A stretch of 9,805 bases of DNA, taken from Candidatus Melainabacteria bacterium. GTDB lineage: Bacteria > Cyanobacteriota > Vampirovibrionia > 2-02-FULL-35-15. The position numbers were made by a program, and so were the translations under genes. Within the stretch, counting starts at the first letter, position 1, and each line of letters begins with the position of its first letter. The stretch spans positions 1 through 9,805 of the forward strand of contig JAHFBD010000072.1 in the NCBI GenBank assembly GCA_023250175.1. The letters run 5' to 3'. The notes under the pieces are model-generated. The model was not told the origin of the DNA, ran no database searches, and saw only the letters and a list, made by a program, of their open reading frames with translations. Below, one piece after another: positions 1-6,574 of the stretch.

Positions 1-1
1 A

Positions 2-112
2 AAACTGGCTTTCCAAAGTACTTCTAGTCTGCCATTTATAATACCTTGCAGATTTTACCGAGTTTCTTATAATTTGGGGGATAAAATCTTACCTTATGAG
101 TCATTTACTTAA
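2..112 (+). other. Possible 3' tail of a gene entering from the left edge
   Basis: One plus-strand frame stays open from base 2 for 36 codons and ends with TAA at 110-112, ten bases before the stop of the convergent phosphatase gene. The other two plus frames close within about 40 bases. An open run of this length in AT-rich DNA can occur by chance, and the residues match no family I recognise. No terminator hairpin follows. If it is not a gene end, the stretch 1-122 holds nothing else I can identify. Confidence 0.15.
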
Positions 113-122
113 AAATATTACG

Positions 123-1298
123 CTAGCTAGGTAGTAACGAAAGCTCTTTATTAAGAGTTACATCATGCCTTTCAAAAGAATCATCTTTATAATAAGAACC
201 AATCCCTACATCACTAAACTGAACAAATGCATTTTTATTTTTATTAGACATTATAATAGGACCATTATCTGGAAAACCTTTTGGTAAGTCAAAATGAAAT
301 ATCATTGTATGTCCAACTGTTTGATAAACACCAGATGGCAACTCATCACTAATATTTGTTGAAAGCACTCCGGGTTTTTCTGCTAGCCCTGTCACTCGCA
401 TAAGATAAGACGTATGCCTTCCATTAGCATCTCTACCTCTTATATTAAAAAATGGATCACTTGCAAAAGGAGCATTTATTTCTTTCCAGTCATACTTGTC
501 TTTAGCCTTACAATCTGTAAAACACTCATAAGAAGCTTTTCCTACCTTTTTAAGTCTTTCATTTAATACTTCAACAAAATTAAATATATCTTTAGAACCA
601 TCACTCAATAATTTATTTAAATCCTCATTAATAACAAAACTATGAGTATAAAGCATAGGAACATTGATTTCAGTATTTAATGCAGCATATGCTGCAAGCA
701 AATTGCCATCTTTCATATTTTTCAGTAACTCTTCAGTAACTTTATAGCCATTTAAAATATCAATTTGAATATCATTTGATGGAACAAATAAAGGATTATG
801 ATTTCGTGCATTAACAGTGAGCAGCTGACCATCTTCTTTTCTGGTTACAAAAAACAATTCATGATTCCCAATAAGCCTATAGAATTCTATCCCTCTTTCA
901 ATTTGTTTATTTAACCAATAGTCAATTACATTTGAGTCTTTCCCCCTATTATAAATATCACCAAGTAAAATATATTTAAAGTCACTTTTTAATTTAAGAT
1001 CACTCTCCAAGAGATTATGTCTATGTAGCGTTGTGATTAAATGAACAAAATCTCCATGTAAATCTGGAATATAAACAGGATCATTCTTTTTAAAAAACAA
1101 TTTGCTATCCTGTGGTATTGCTTTTAAATACTCTATAACTGTCTTAAATAAATTTTCAGATTTTTCCTGAACAGCAGTTTCATTTGCATATACCATTGGA
1201 ACAGATTTGTGAAACGAAGGAACCTTTACAGAGTTTAATTGGTTGTACTTACTTAAGCTTTGTATGGCACTTTGATAATGACTGGGTAAAATCTGCAT
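123..1298 (-). CDS. PPP-family (calcineurin-like) metallophosphoesterase
   Basis: Predicted two-metal phosphatase hydrolysing phosphomonoesters, 391 residues, cytoplasmic by appearance (no signal peptide or membrane segment). The core follows the order of PPP-type Ser/Thr and bis-phosphate phosphatases: PDLHGD at 78-83 (metal ligands D79, H81), GDIYNRG at 113-119, GNHE at 144-147, a His in YTHS at 217-220 and GHT at 329-331, then FSDVG near 362-366. Two motifs differ from the usual forms: YNRG replaces VDRG, and THS stands where HGG or HAG is normal. The first ~70 residues are a polar extension outside the catalytic fold. The ATG lies 5 nt after the stop of the upstream hydrolase gene, with AGGA 10 nt before it inside that gene, so translation is probably coupled. 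The substrate (phosphoprotein, dinucleotide or other) cannot be told from sequence. Confidence 0.88.
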   Translation of the reverse strand: MQILPSHYQSAIQSLSKYNQLNSVKVPSFHKSVPMVYANETAVQEKSENLFKTVIEYLKAIPQDSKLFFKKNDPVYIPDLHGDFVHLITTLHRHNLLESDLKLKSDFKYILLGDIYNRGKDSNVIDYWLNKQIERGIEFYRLIGNHELFFVTRKEDGQLLTVNARNHNPLFVPSNDIQIDILNGYKVTEELLKNMKDGNLLAAYAALNTEINVPMLYTHSFVINEDLNKLLSDGSKDIFNFVEVLNERLKKVGKASYECFTDCKAKDKYDWKEINAPFASDPFFNIRGRDANGRHTSYLMRVTGLAEKPGVLSTNISDELPSGVYQTVGHTMIFHFDLPKGFPDNGPIIMSNKNKNAFVQFSDVGIGSYYKDDSFERHDVTLNKELSLLPS

Positions 1299-1303
1299 GA
1301 TGT

Positions 1304-2815
1304 CTACTTCCTCTTTAACTCATTTAATATTACTTGAGAAAGCTTATTAGAACTATTATTAAATGGAAGTGGTAAAGCTACAAGCTTTTCAAGCTCTGGG
1401 ATTAATTTAATATATTCATTAGCTTGTACATCTTTATCTCCCATAGTATCTATCATCTTCATCAAAACTTGTTTTTGTAAAGCCTCATTATTATTTCGAT
1501 TAAGCAGGCTTTTTAAGTACTGTATGAAATTCGGACCTTTAAATATTTGATTGTTTATTTCACCTTGTTCAGAATAATAAGAATCAAAATATTGTGGATC
1601 TAAAAAGCCACAATGATGGCGAACCCCTTTTAATGCTTCCCAACCCATCTCACTAAGTTTATTGTAAGTAGACATTCTTACTGACTGAAGCCACTTAACT
1701 ACTACACCTTGATATTCATTATCATGCATAAGGCTTGTCATATCAGCTTCTTTCGGAGTTAATTGGATTTGAACATTGCCGTCACAATTTAATTTACTAT
1801 TTTCAACAGAAACTAATCCATCTCTAGGATTTGCCAATGACACAACCGTCGTATCAACAGGCAAATCAGTTTTTTGCATTGTAGTTATTGTTTTACTAAA
1901 AGGATTAAGTTGATGAATAGTATAAAATAAAGAATATAAAATTGGGCTTAATAGCTTATATCTAGATGGCACAGATGCTCCACAAAAAGGAGAACCTAAT
2001 CCAACAATCATAGCTATTTCATCTTTATAGTTATTTTTAGGTTCACTTGCCCGTTGCAGAGACTGAAGAGCAACAGCACCACCAAGACTGTGTCCCACCA
2101 ATACAACCCTTGGAGCTATTACATCAAAAATTTGATTGATAACTTTTTTACTAAATAAATCACTATCAAAATCCTGATTTATATTACTAGCAAAAGTTTT
2201 CTTATAGTATTGAAGCATTGATGAAAGCTTTTCATCAGTGCTTTTAGAATAAGAATCGTTATTTGATCTTAAAGCTTGAATCTTATTAACAAAGTTTGAA
2301 TTTGTTAATAAATCAAAGATTTGTTCTACTAATTTATTTGCAAGCTTAGAATTATCTAAATTAAAATACTCTTTAATCCAGGTTATTTTCTGATCATTTT
2401 GTTCTAACTTTGATAACTGGCTTTGTATAAAAAAGAGCTTTCTTTGTGTTTCTACAATGCGAACATCATCTATCTTATTAGAAAGCCATTTACTGCCTTG
2501 ATTCATTCTCTGTGCCCACTTAACATGTGGAATAGCAAAGACATATACATCATGCCCCTCTTGTTTTAAGTATCTTGCAAAAGGTGTTATTGTAGATTTA
2601 GATGACCACATTCCAGGAACAGCTATAACAAGGCTTTTAGGTGGTATTAAAGCATCATTAATTTTAAATTTTGATTTGATTTCATAAGCAGTGGTATTTT
2701 GTGTGATTTTACCTAAGGCTTTGGATACAGAGTGTAATTTGCTAACCTGTTTTTGTGAATTAATATTCTGTAGTTTGGGTAAAATACATGGAGACAATGA
2801 ATAGATACCAAACAT
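1304..2815 (-). CDS. Alpha/beta-hydrolase, lipase-like serine esterase
   Basis: A 503-residue predicted serine hydrolase acting on ester or lipid substrates. The nucleophile elbow GHSLGG is at 241-246 (Ser243). VPGMWSS at 66-72 follows the first core strand and fits the oxyanion-hole loop. GSPFCGA at 274-280 follows the next strand, as GTPHxG does in many lipases. Likely acid and base are Asp332 (PRDGLV) and His364 (LMHDNEYQ), which would complete the triad. Between about 105 and 230 lies a long charged, helical-looking insertion, larger than an ordinary lid, and about 140 residues follow the His with no recognised domain. No signal peptide is evident. The codon directly before this ATG is TAA, so it cannot start further upstream. 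An AAGGAAAG ribosome site lies rather far away (about 15 nt). It is first in a two-gene unit with the phosphatase. Confidence 0.85.
   Translation of the reverse strand: MFGIYSLSPCILPKLQNINSQKQVSKLHSVSKALGKITQNTTAYEIKSKFKINDALIPPKSLVIAVPGMWSSKSTITPFARYLKQEGHDVYVFAIPHVKWAQRMNQGSKWLSNKIDDVRIVETQRKLFFIQSQLSKLEQNDQKITWIKEYFNLDNSKLANKLVEQIFDLLTNSNFVNKIQALRSNNDSYSKSTDEKLSSMLQYYKKTFASNINQDFDSDLFSKKVINQIFDVIAPRVVLVGHSLGGAVALQSLQRASEPKNNYKDEIAMIVGLGSPFCGASVPSRYKLLSPILYSLFYTIHQLNPFSKTITTMQKTDLPVDTTVVSLANPRDGLVSVENSKLNCDGNVQIQLTPKEADMTSLMHDNEYQGVVVKWLQSVRMSTYNKLSEMGWEALKGVRHHCGFLDPQYFDSYYSEQGEINNQIFKGPNFIQYLKSLLNRNNNEALQKQVLMKMIDTMGDKDVQANEYIKLIPELEKLVALPLPFNNSSNKLSQVILNELKRK
1307..1315 (-). promoter_or_regulatory. 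Ribosome binding site of the phosphatase inside the hydrolase gene
   Basis: Read on the minus strand the bases are AAGAGGAAG. They overlap the last codons of the hydrolase gene, whose TAG stop is at 1304-1306. The AGGA core ends 10 nt before the phosphatase ATG (1296-1298). This arrangement supports the chosen start and implies that ribosomes finishing the hydrolase can reinitiate on the phosphatase. Confidence 0.7.
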
Positions 2816-2839
2816 TTACTGAAGTCACTTTCCTTAAAT

Positions 2840-2867
2840 TGTTAAACCAATTAACATTATTTTAACA
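2840..2867. promoter_or_regulatory. Three TTAACA-type boxes phased at 11 bp, possible operator
   Basis: The divergent intergenic region holds TGTTAA at 2840-2845, TTAACA at 2851-2856 and TTAACA at 2862-2867. The first two form an inverted pair with a 5-bp centre; the second and third are direct copies. The starts are exactly 11 bp apart, about one helical turn, so a protein could bind all three on one face. The third box overlaps the candidate -10 of the hydrolase promoter, as expected for a repressor site. AT-rich DNA makes such words common, so this is suggestive only. Confidence 0.35.
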
Positions 2868-2892
2868 TGACTCCCTTTAAATACCCTGTCAA
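2859..2892 (-). promoter_or_regulatory. Candidate promoter of the hydrolase-phosphatase unit
   Basis: On the minus strand a perfect TTGACA (2887-2892) lies upstream of TGTTAAAAT, an extended -10 type element with TG one base before TAAAAT (2859-2864). The 22-bp spacing is longer than the usual 16-18, so either the extended -10 works largely alone or the pairing is wrong. The implied leader is about 35-40 nt. Confidence 0.35.
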
Positions 2893-2936
2893 AAAGGTTT
2901 TTACCAATTCGTTATATTAAATGATCGGGGGTATAT

Positions 2937-3641
2937 ATGACTTATTCATCATCTGCTTCATCAGATTGGTTTAGTCACTTCATTGCTCAACAAAGTATTA
3001 TAACAAAGCTTTTATTTAGACCAAAAACACAACAAGAGGAAAACAGGTTAATAGCACTAGCTTCCTTAGATCCAGCTAACCAACCAATAATTGAACTCTG
3101 TCTTTTTAGGAATATACTCAATCCTAGAATAACAAAAGAGCAAGAAGATGCTTCAATAATTTCATTACTGCAAAATCCGCCATCTCCATTAGATTATCCT
3201 TCCTGTATGTTCGCAATCTATAGCTATAAAGGTTATTTATCGTCCAAAAATCCTATAATACGAACACTTGCAGCAAAGGCAATTATAAAACTTGCGGCAC
3301 AGGCATTAACGTTAGCTTACTTATTTTTTGGGTTTTCCAAATCTGCTATAAAAAGTGTAGCAAATGGACTTCTTGGTATAGTTGCACAGATAGGAGACAT
3401 GCAGGGAAAAGGTGAGATTTCTCTAGACAGCTCAGGATTAGATAACTTTAAAAAACTAGCAAAAGAACTTGTTGACATTATTTATGAAGATGATCCAGAA
3501 GAAGCAAAAAAGATATTAAAAAATTTATTGAGAGAAAATATGAAAGTCTATACCGAAGAGTTTATTAGCAGTACCAAAAGAAGTGTTATGCCTCAAGCAA
3601 ATTGTGACCACTTCACTCATCCAGCAAACCAAAGCAGATAA
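2937..3641 (+). CDS. Hypothetical protein with hydrophobic segments, upstream of a half-permease
   Basis: A 234-residue protein I do not recognise. Residues 1-35 are polar to mixed with a run of serines at the start. Residues 36-80 look helical and charged. Two hydrophobic stretches follow: about 106-132, which contains several lysines in its first half and ends YLFFGF, and about 137-152. Residues 168-215 form a strongly charged, probably helical segment with many Lys and Glu, and the last 20 residues are polar. There is no N-terminal signal peptide, so the hydrophobic middle is either a membrane hairpin or amphipathic helices. The start is supported by GGGGG at 2927-2931, five nt before the ATG. 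The TauE/SafE-like gene starts 42 nt downstream with no terminator between, so the two are probably cotranscribed. Confidence 0.75.
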   Translation: MTYSSSASSDWFSHFIAQQSIITKLLFRPKTQQEENRLIALASLDPANQPIIELCLFRNILNPRITKEQEDASIISLLQNPPSPLDYPSCMFAIYSYKGYLSSKNPIIRTLAAKAIIKLAAQALTLAYLFFGFSKSAIKSVANGLLGIVAQIGDMQGKGEISLDSSGLDNFKKLAKELVDIIYEDDPEEAKKILKNLLRENMKVYTEEFISSTKRSVMPQANCDHFTHPANQSR

Positions 3642-3683
3642 GATATAATAGGTTTTAAAGTGATTTAAAAAAGGAGAGCTTAA

Positions 3684-4046
3684 ATGTCAAATGGTTTTCT
3701 CTATATTATCTTAGGTTTAATTGCTGGAACTTTAAGTGGTTTAATTGGAATTGGCGGTGGGATAATAATTATTCCTGCTCTAGTCTTACTATTTGGCTTT
3801 TCTCAACATGCAGCCCAAGGAACCACTCTTGCTTTAATGGTTCCACCTGTAGGAATCCTTGCAGCATGGACATACTATAAACAAGGACATGTAGACCTAA
3901 ATGTAGCTATTTTAATATGTCTTGGATTTTTCTTTGGTGGTTTAATTGGTGCAAGATTTGCAACTGCTCTTCCTAGTATTGTACTGGAAAAAATTTTTGG
4001 GGTGTCATTACTTCTTGTAGCACTGAAAATGATTTTTGCAAAGTAA
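3684..4046 (+). CDS. Half-length TauE/SafE-type (TSUP) membrane permease
   Basis: A 120-residue membrane protein matching one repeat of the TauE/SafE family, whose full members (about 250 residues, two homologous halves) export sulfite, organosulfonates or related anions. It shows the glycine-rich signature GLIGIGGG at 19-26 within the first membrane helix, GTTLALMVPP at 46-55, and GGLIGARFA at 85-93. Hydrophobic segments lie at about 4-36, 44-62, 72-95 and 100-118. There is no second half: the stop is followed by 29 bp and then the convergent kinase gene. Single-repeat members of this family exist and would need to dimerise to rebuild the usual fold, so this need not be a truncated relic. 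AAGGAG at 3671-3676 sits seven nt before the ATG. The substrate is not deducible. Confidence 0.85.
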   Translation: MSNGFLYIILGLIAGTLSGLIGIGGGIIIIPALVLLFGFSQHAAQGTTLALMVPPVGILAAWTYYKQGHVDLNVAILICLGFFFGGLIGARFATALPSIVLEKIFGVSLLLVALKMIFAK

Positions 4047-4053
4047 ACATTTT

Positions 4054-4071
4054 GTTCTAATACATTAGAAC
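4054..4071. repeat. Perfect 8-bp inverted repeat between convergent genes
   Basis: GTTCTAAT (4054-4061) and ATTAGAAC (4064-4071) form a perfect inverted repeat with a 2-base centre; in RNA the loop would open to at least four bases. It fills most of the 29-bp gap between two convergent stop codons, which suggests a transcription end for both. No T-run follows on either strand, so it is not a canonical intrinsic terminator. Confidence 0.45.
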
Positions 4072-4075
4072 CAGG

Positions 4076-4903
4076 TTACTCAACTTTAATCTTAGATAAA
4101 TCTAATGAAGATTTTGGCAATTTCATTTTTAAGTTTTTTAATTTTTCTATAACAATCTGTGAGATTGCAAGATTTCTGAACCATTTATTATTAGCTGGAA
4201 TTATAAACCATGGTGCACACTTAGTATTACATTTATTAAGAACATCCTCATATGCTCTCATATATTCATCCCATTGTTTTCTTGCTTCTAAGTCTGCAGC
4301 ACTAAATTTCCAATTTTTAGTTGGGTCTTTAAGTCTTTCAATCAATCTTTCTTTTTGCTCTTCTTTACTAATGTGAAGAAAGAACTTAAGAATTTGTACA
4401 TTGTTTTCAAAAAGAGATTGCTCAAAGTTATTTATTTGTTCATAACGAGCTTTCCAAATATTTTGTGGAACAAGATTTAATACTCTTACCGCTAAAACAT
4501 CTTCATAGTGAGAACGGTTAAATATTCCTACATTTCCTTTAGGTGGAATATTTTTATGGATTCGCCATAAGAAATCATGATCTAATTCTTCATCTGTTGG
4601 AGCTTTAAAAGAAGTCACCTGACACCCAAGAGGATTCATTCCACTCATTACATGTTTTATAGTTCCATCTTTTCCTGAAGTATCCATTCCCTGCAAAACA
4701 ATAAGAAGTGCACTCTTGTTTTCTGCATAAAGAACTTGTTGTAACCTTATTAGTTCTTTGACATTTTCGTCAAGAGTTTTTTTAACTTGCTCATTTTTTT
4801 CCAGTTCAAAAGTCTGATCAGGATTATAATTTGTAATTTTTATTTTTTTACGTAATGGGACTATTAATTTTCTGCCGAAATTAATATCTTCTATGGAGTT
4901 CAT
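4076..4903 (-). CDS. ppk2: Polyphosphate kinase 2 (PPK2), class III-like
   Basis: A cytoplasmic polyphosphate:nucleotide phosphotransferase of 275 residues. PPK2 enzymes move phosphate between polyphosphate and nucleoside mono- or diphosphates. The Walker A-like loop GMDTSGKDG is at 72-80, the second signature FNRSHYEDVL at 128-137, and the lid region around 184-205 carries the arginines and lysines plus DPTKNWKFS. HDFLWRIHKNIP at 109-120 is also typical. Length and the single domain match the short PPK2 type; the lid and following EARKQWDEYMRAYEDVL pattern resembles class III enzymes, which can phosphorylate both AMP and ADP. The class assignment is from memory of family motifs. GAGAGG lies seven nt before the ATG. 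The gene is monocistronic and divergent from the orphan at 5112. Confidence 0.93.
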   Translation of the reverse strand: MNSIEDINFGRKLIVPLRKKIKITNYNPDQTFELEKNEQVKKTLDENVKELIRLQQVLYAENKSALLIVLQGMDTSGKDGTIKHVMSGMNPLGCQVTSFKAPTDEELDHDFLWRIHKNIPPKGNVGIFNRSHYEDVLAVRVLNLVPQNIWKARYEQINNFEQSLFENNVQILKFFLHISKEEQKERLIERLKDPTKNWKFSAADLEARKQWDEYMRAYEDVLNKCNTKCAPWFIIPANNKWFRNLAISQIVIEKLKNLKMKLPKSSLDLSKIKVE

Positions 4904-4939
4904 AATTTACCTCTCTAAACTGGGCTTCATTAACTTAAC

Positions 4940-4976
4940 AAGATTATGCTAGCTTATTAAGTAACATTATAATCTT
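4940..4976. promoter_or_regulatory. Candidate ppk2 promoter with overlapping inverted repeat
   Basis: On the minus strand a perfect TATAAT lies at 4966-4971, 62 nt before the ppk2 ATG; the -35 region 16-18 bp upstream is weak. An 8-bp inverted repeat, AAGATTAT (4940-4947) and ATAATCTT (4969-4976), overlaps this -10 and spans the predicted start site. TTAACA copies lie at 4935-4940 and 4975-4980, touching each arm. This layout would suit an operator, but the region is very AT-rich and chance is not excluded. Confidence 0.35.
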
Positions 4977-5057
4977 AACAATCAATAGTCATAATCAATT
5001 ATTGGTTAAAGTTCGCTTAGAATGTTATTTTTCAATTAAATTCATTACTAAGACTGA

Positions 5058-5086
5058 TTAACAAATGTAGAATATTATTATATATT
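5058..5086 (+). promoter_or_regulatory. Candidate sigma70-type promoter of the 5112 gene
   Basis: TTAACA (5058-5063) and TATATT (5081-5086) are separated by exactly 17 bp. Transcription would start near 5093, giving a leader of about 19 nt before the ATG at 5112. A second TATAAT at 5094-5099 would give an almost leaderless transcript. Either fits the absence of a Shine-Dalgarno sequence in front of this gene. Confidence 0.45.
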
Positions 5087-5111
5087 TAATACTTATAATA
5101 AAACTTTTTAA

Positions 5112-6338
5112 ATGTCTACAATAACTAATATCACAAACCACCTCAGTGTTTTTTCAAATACAGAAAATTTTATAACAAGTAAGTATTACAAAACCACAAA
5201 ATACATCCAAGAAAATGAAGTATTAAATCGTGGATTACTTGATATGAGTAGTGGGTTTCTACCAGTTGCTTTAATTGAATTAATTGGACGAAATTGGCAA
5301 TCAGCAGCAGAAACAGCTTTTGGAAATGGATTACGCTTAATAACTAATTTTCTTTCTCCGCTAGCACTTGTACCTATTTGGAATAAATTTGCTGCAAGTA
5401 AACATGGGCTCCCTCAAGAATTAAAAGGGTTATTTTCAATTCAGTTTGAAGATTTAACACCAGATGTAATTCCAGAAAAATTAAAAGAACAGCTTCTTGA
5501 AATTAAAGAAAATACTAATGTTATAAATGCTATGACTCTTAGCGATATTACTGATTTAAAAAAGAAATTAATAGATGCCAAGTGTCTTGCAAGAAAGCTT
5601 GATTTAATGTCTGTAGGGTTTTTAACATATCTTTCCCCTTGGATTAGAAACTGGTTTACAAAAAAAGTCTTAGGTGTCGTAGGTTTTACTGGAGAGTTAA
5701 ATATTTTAAGTGACTCAGAGAGAGAACAAGGAGCAAGTTTTTATGAGAGATTTAAATATTTGTTATTTGGTGGGGGGTTAATACCACTATTTTTAGGCTC
5801 TGCCTGGGATGCAAACAAACTAAAACAAGCATTAACTGCCCAACAACAAGATACAGGGCAAGATAAGTTCATAAATCATATAAAAGAAAACTTAAAAAAC
5901 TTTAGTGGTTCTATTACAAGTAAAGGAAATTTATTTAGACATAACTTATATGGTGGCGTAGTTAGTAGAATAATCTCAAGCCGATCTATTAATGAAGTTA
6001 TTGAAAGAACCATTAGAATGGGAATTTCACTTGCTGGAAATTTCTGGGGGGATGTTATAGCTCACAAAGCTTTAGCCAAAAGATATGATAAAAAGTTTGA
6101 CACAGAAATTATAGACCCAAACAAAAAAGAAGTTAAATCATTAAACAAACTAGAAAAAGAAATCAAAGATGCAATTAATGACAAAGACAAATCTCTGATT
6201 AGTAAACTAAACAAATCTATAACAGGTCAGATAAAAACTTATTATCAAAGTATGTCAACAACTGCTATTGCAACTGGTTTAGTTACTGTATTTAGTATTT
6301 GGAATACCAAGAGACGGGTAGATAGTGGGAAACATTAG
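5112..6338 (+). CDS. Hypothetical protein with several hydrophobic segments
   Basis: A 408-residue protein that I do not recognise. After a polar N-terminus (1-43) come hydrophobic, glycine-containing stretches at about 45-58, 73-90, 166-182, 215-231, 303-318 and 381-396. Three are followed by short basic or polar turns. Two charged regions separate them: 97-165, and 322-375 with very many lysines and probably helical. It could be a membrane protein with interrupted helices or a membrane-associated bundle; the hydrophobic runs are short for confident transmembrane calls. There is no N-terminal signal peptide. The codon just before the ATG is TAA, so it cannot be extended upstream. No Shine-Dalgarno sequence precedes it, so translation is leaderless, SD-independent, or starts later (next in-frame ATG at 5244). 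It stands alone between intergenic regions of 208 and 236 bp. Confidence 0.75.
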   Translation: MSTITNITNHLSVFSNTENFITSKYYKTTKYIQENEVLNRGLLDMSSGFLPVALIELIGRNWQSAAETAFGNGLRLITNFLSPLALVPIWNKFAASKHGLPQELKGLFSIQFEDLTPDVIPEKLKEQLLEIKENTNVINAMTLSDITDLKKKLIDAKCLARKLDLMSVGFLTYLSPWIRNWFTKKVLGVVGFTGELNILSDSEREQGASFYERFKYLLFGGGLIPLFLGSAWDANKLKQALTAQQQDTGQDKFINHIKENLKNFSGSITSKGNLFRHNLYGGVVSRIISSRSINEVIERTIRMGISLAGNFWGDVIAHKALAKRYDKKFDTEIIDPNKKEVKSLNKLEKEIKDAINDKDKSLISKLNKSITGQIKTYYQSMSTTAIATGLVTVFSIWNTKRRVDSGKH

Positions 6339-6382
6339 CATTTGAGCATTAATAGAGTACGAACTAACAATATAAGTGTAGA

Positions 6383-6413
6383 TAATTATTTTCTTTGAAA
6401 GACTAATTATTTT
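6383..6413. repeat. 10-bp direct repeat spaced two helical turns apart
   Basis: TAATTATTTT occurs at 6383-6392 and 6404-6413, starts 21 bp apart, in the 236-bp gap before the cysteine-rich gene. It could be a regulatory site or chance in AT-rich sequence. The rest of 6339-6574 shows no gene, no clean sigma70 promoter and no strong hairpin; TTAACA at 6497-6502 with poor -10 matches 17-19 bp downstream is the nearest to a promoter. Confidence 0.2.
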
Positions 6414-6574
6414 GTTCCTAATTTACGATAATATCTTAATTTCCTAGGGCTAATACGTTTGTTTAAAATACTTTACAAAACAGTTTTTGAAAAATCTTAA
6501 CAGTCAGATTTTACTTTTACTTATTGTGGTAGATTAAAATTTAGGTTAATAAATTAATTATTTGGAGTATAAAA

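Noticed and set aside
123..130. CTAGCTAG palindrome at the phosphatase stop as a terminator
   Set aside because: It is a short self-complementary word with no room for a loop and only a weak T-rich run beyond it.
3684..4046. Permease as a pseudogene missing its second half
   Set aside because: The frame is intact with a good ribosome site and stop, ends just after the fourth hydrophobic segment of the repeat, and no remnant of a second half follows. Single-repeat family members are known.
4054..4071. Canonical intrinsic terminator between the permease and ppk2
   Set aside because: The hairpin is AT-rich and lacks a following T-run on both strands. It is listed only as an inverted repeat that may help end transcription.
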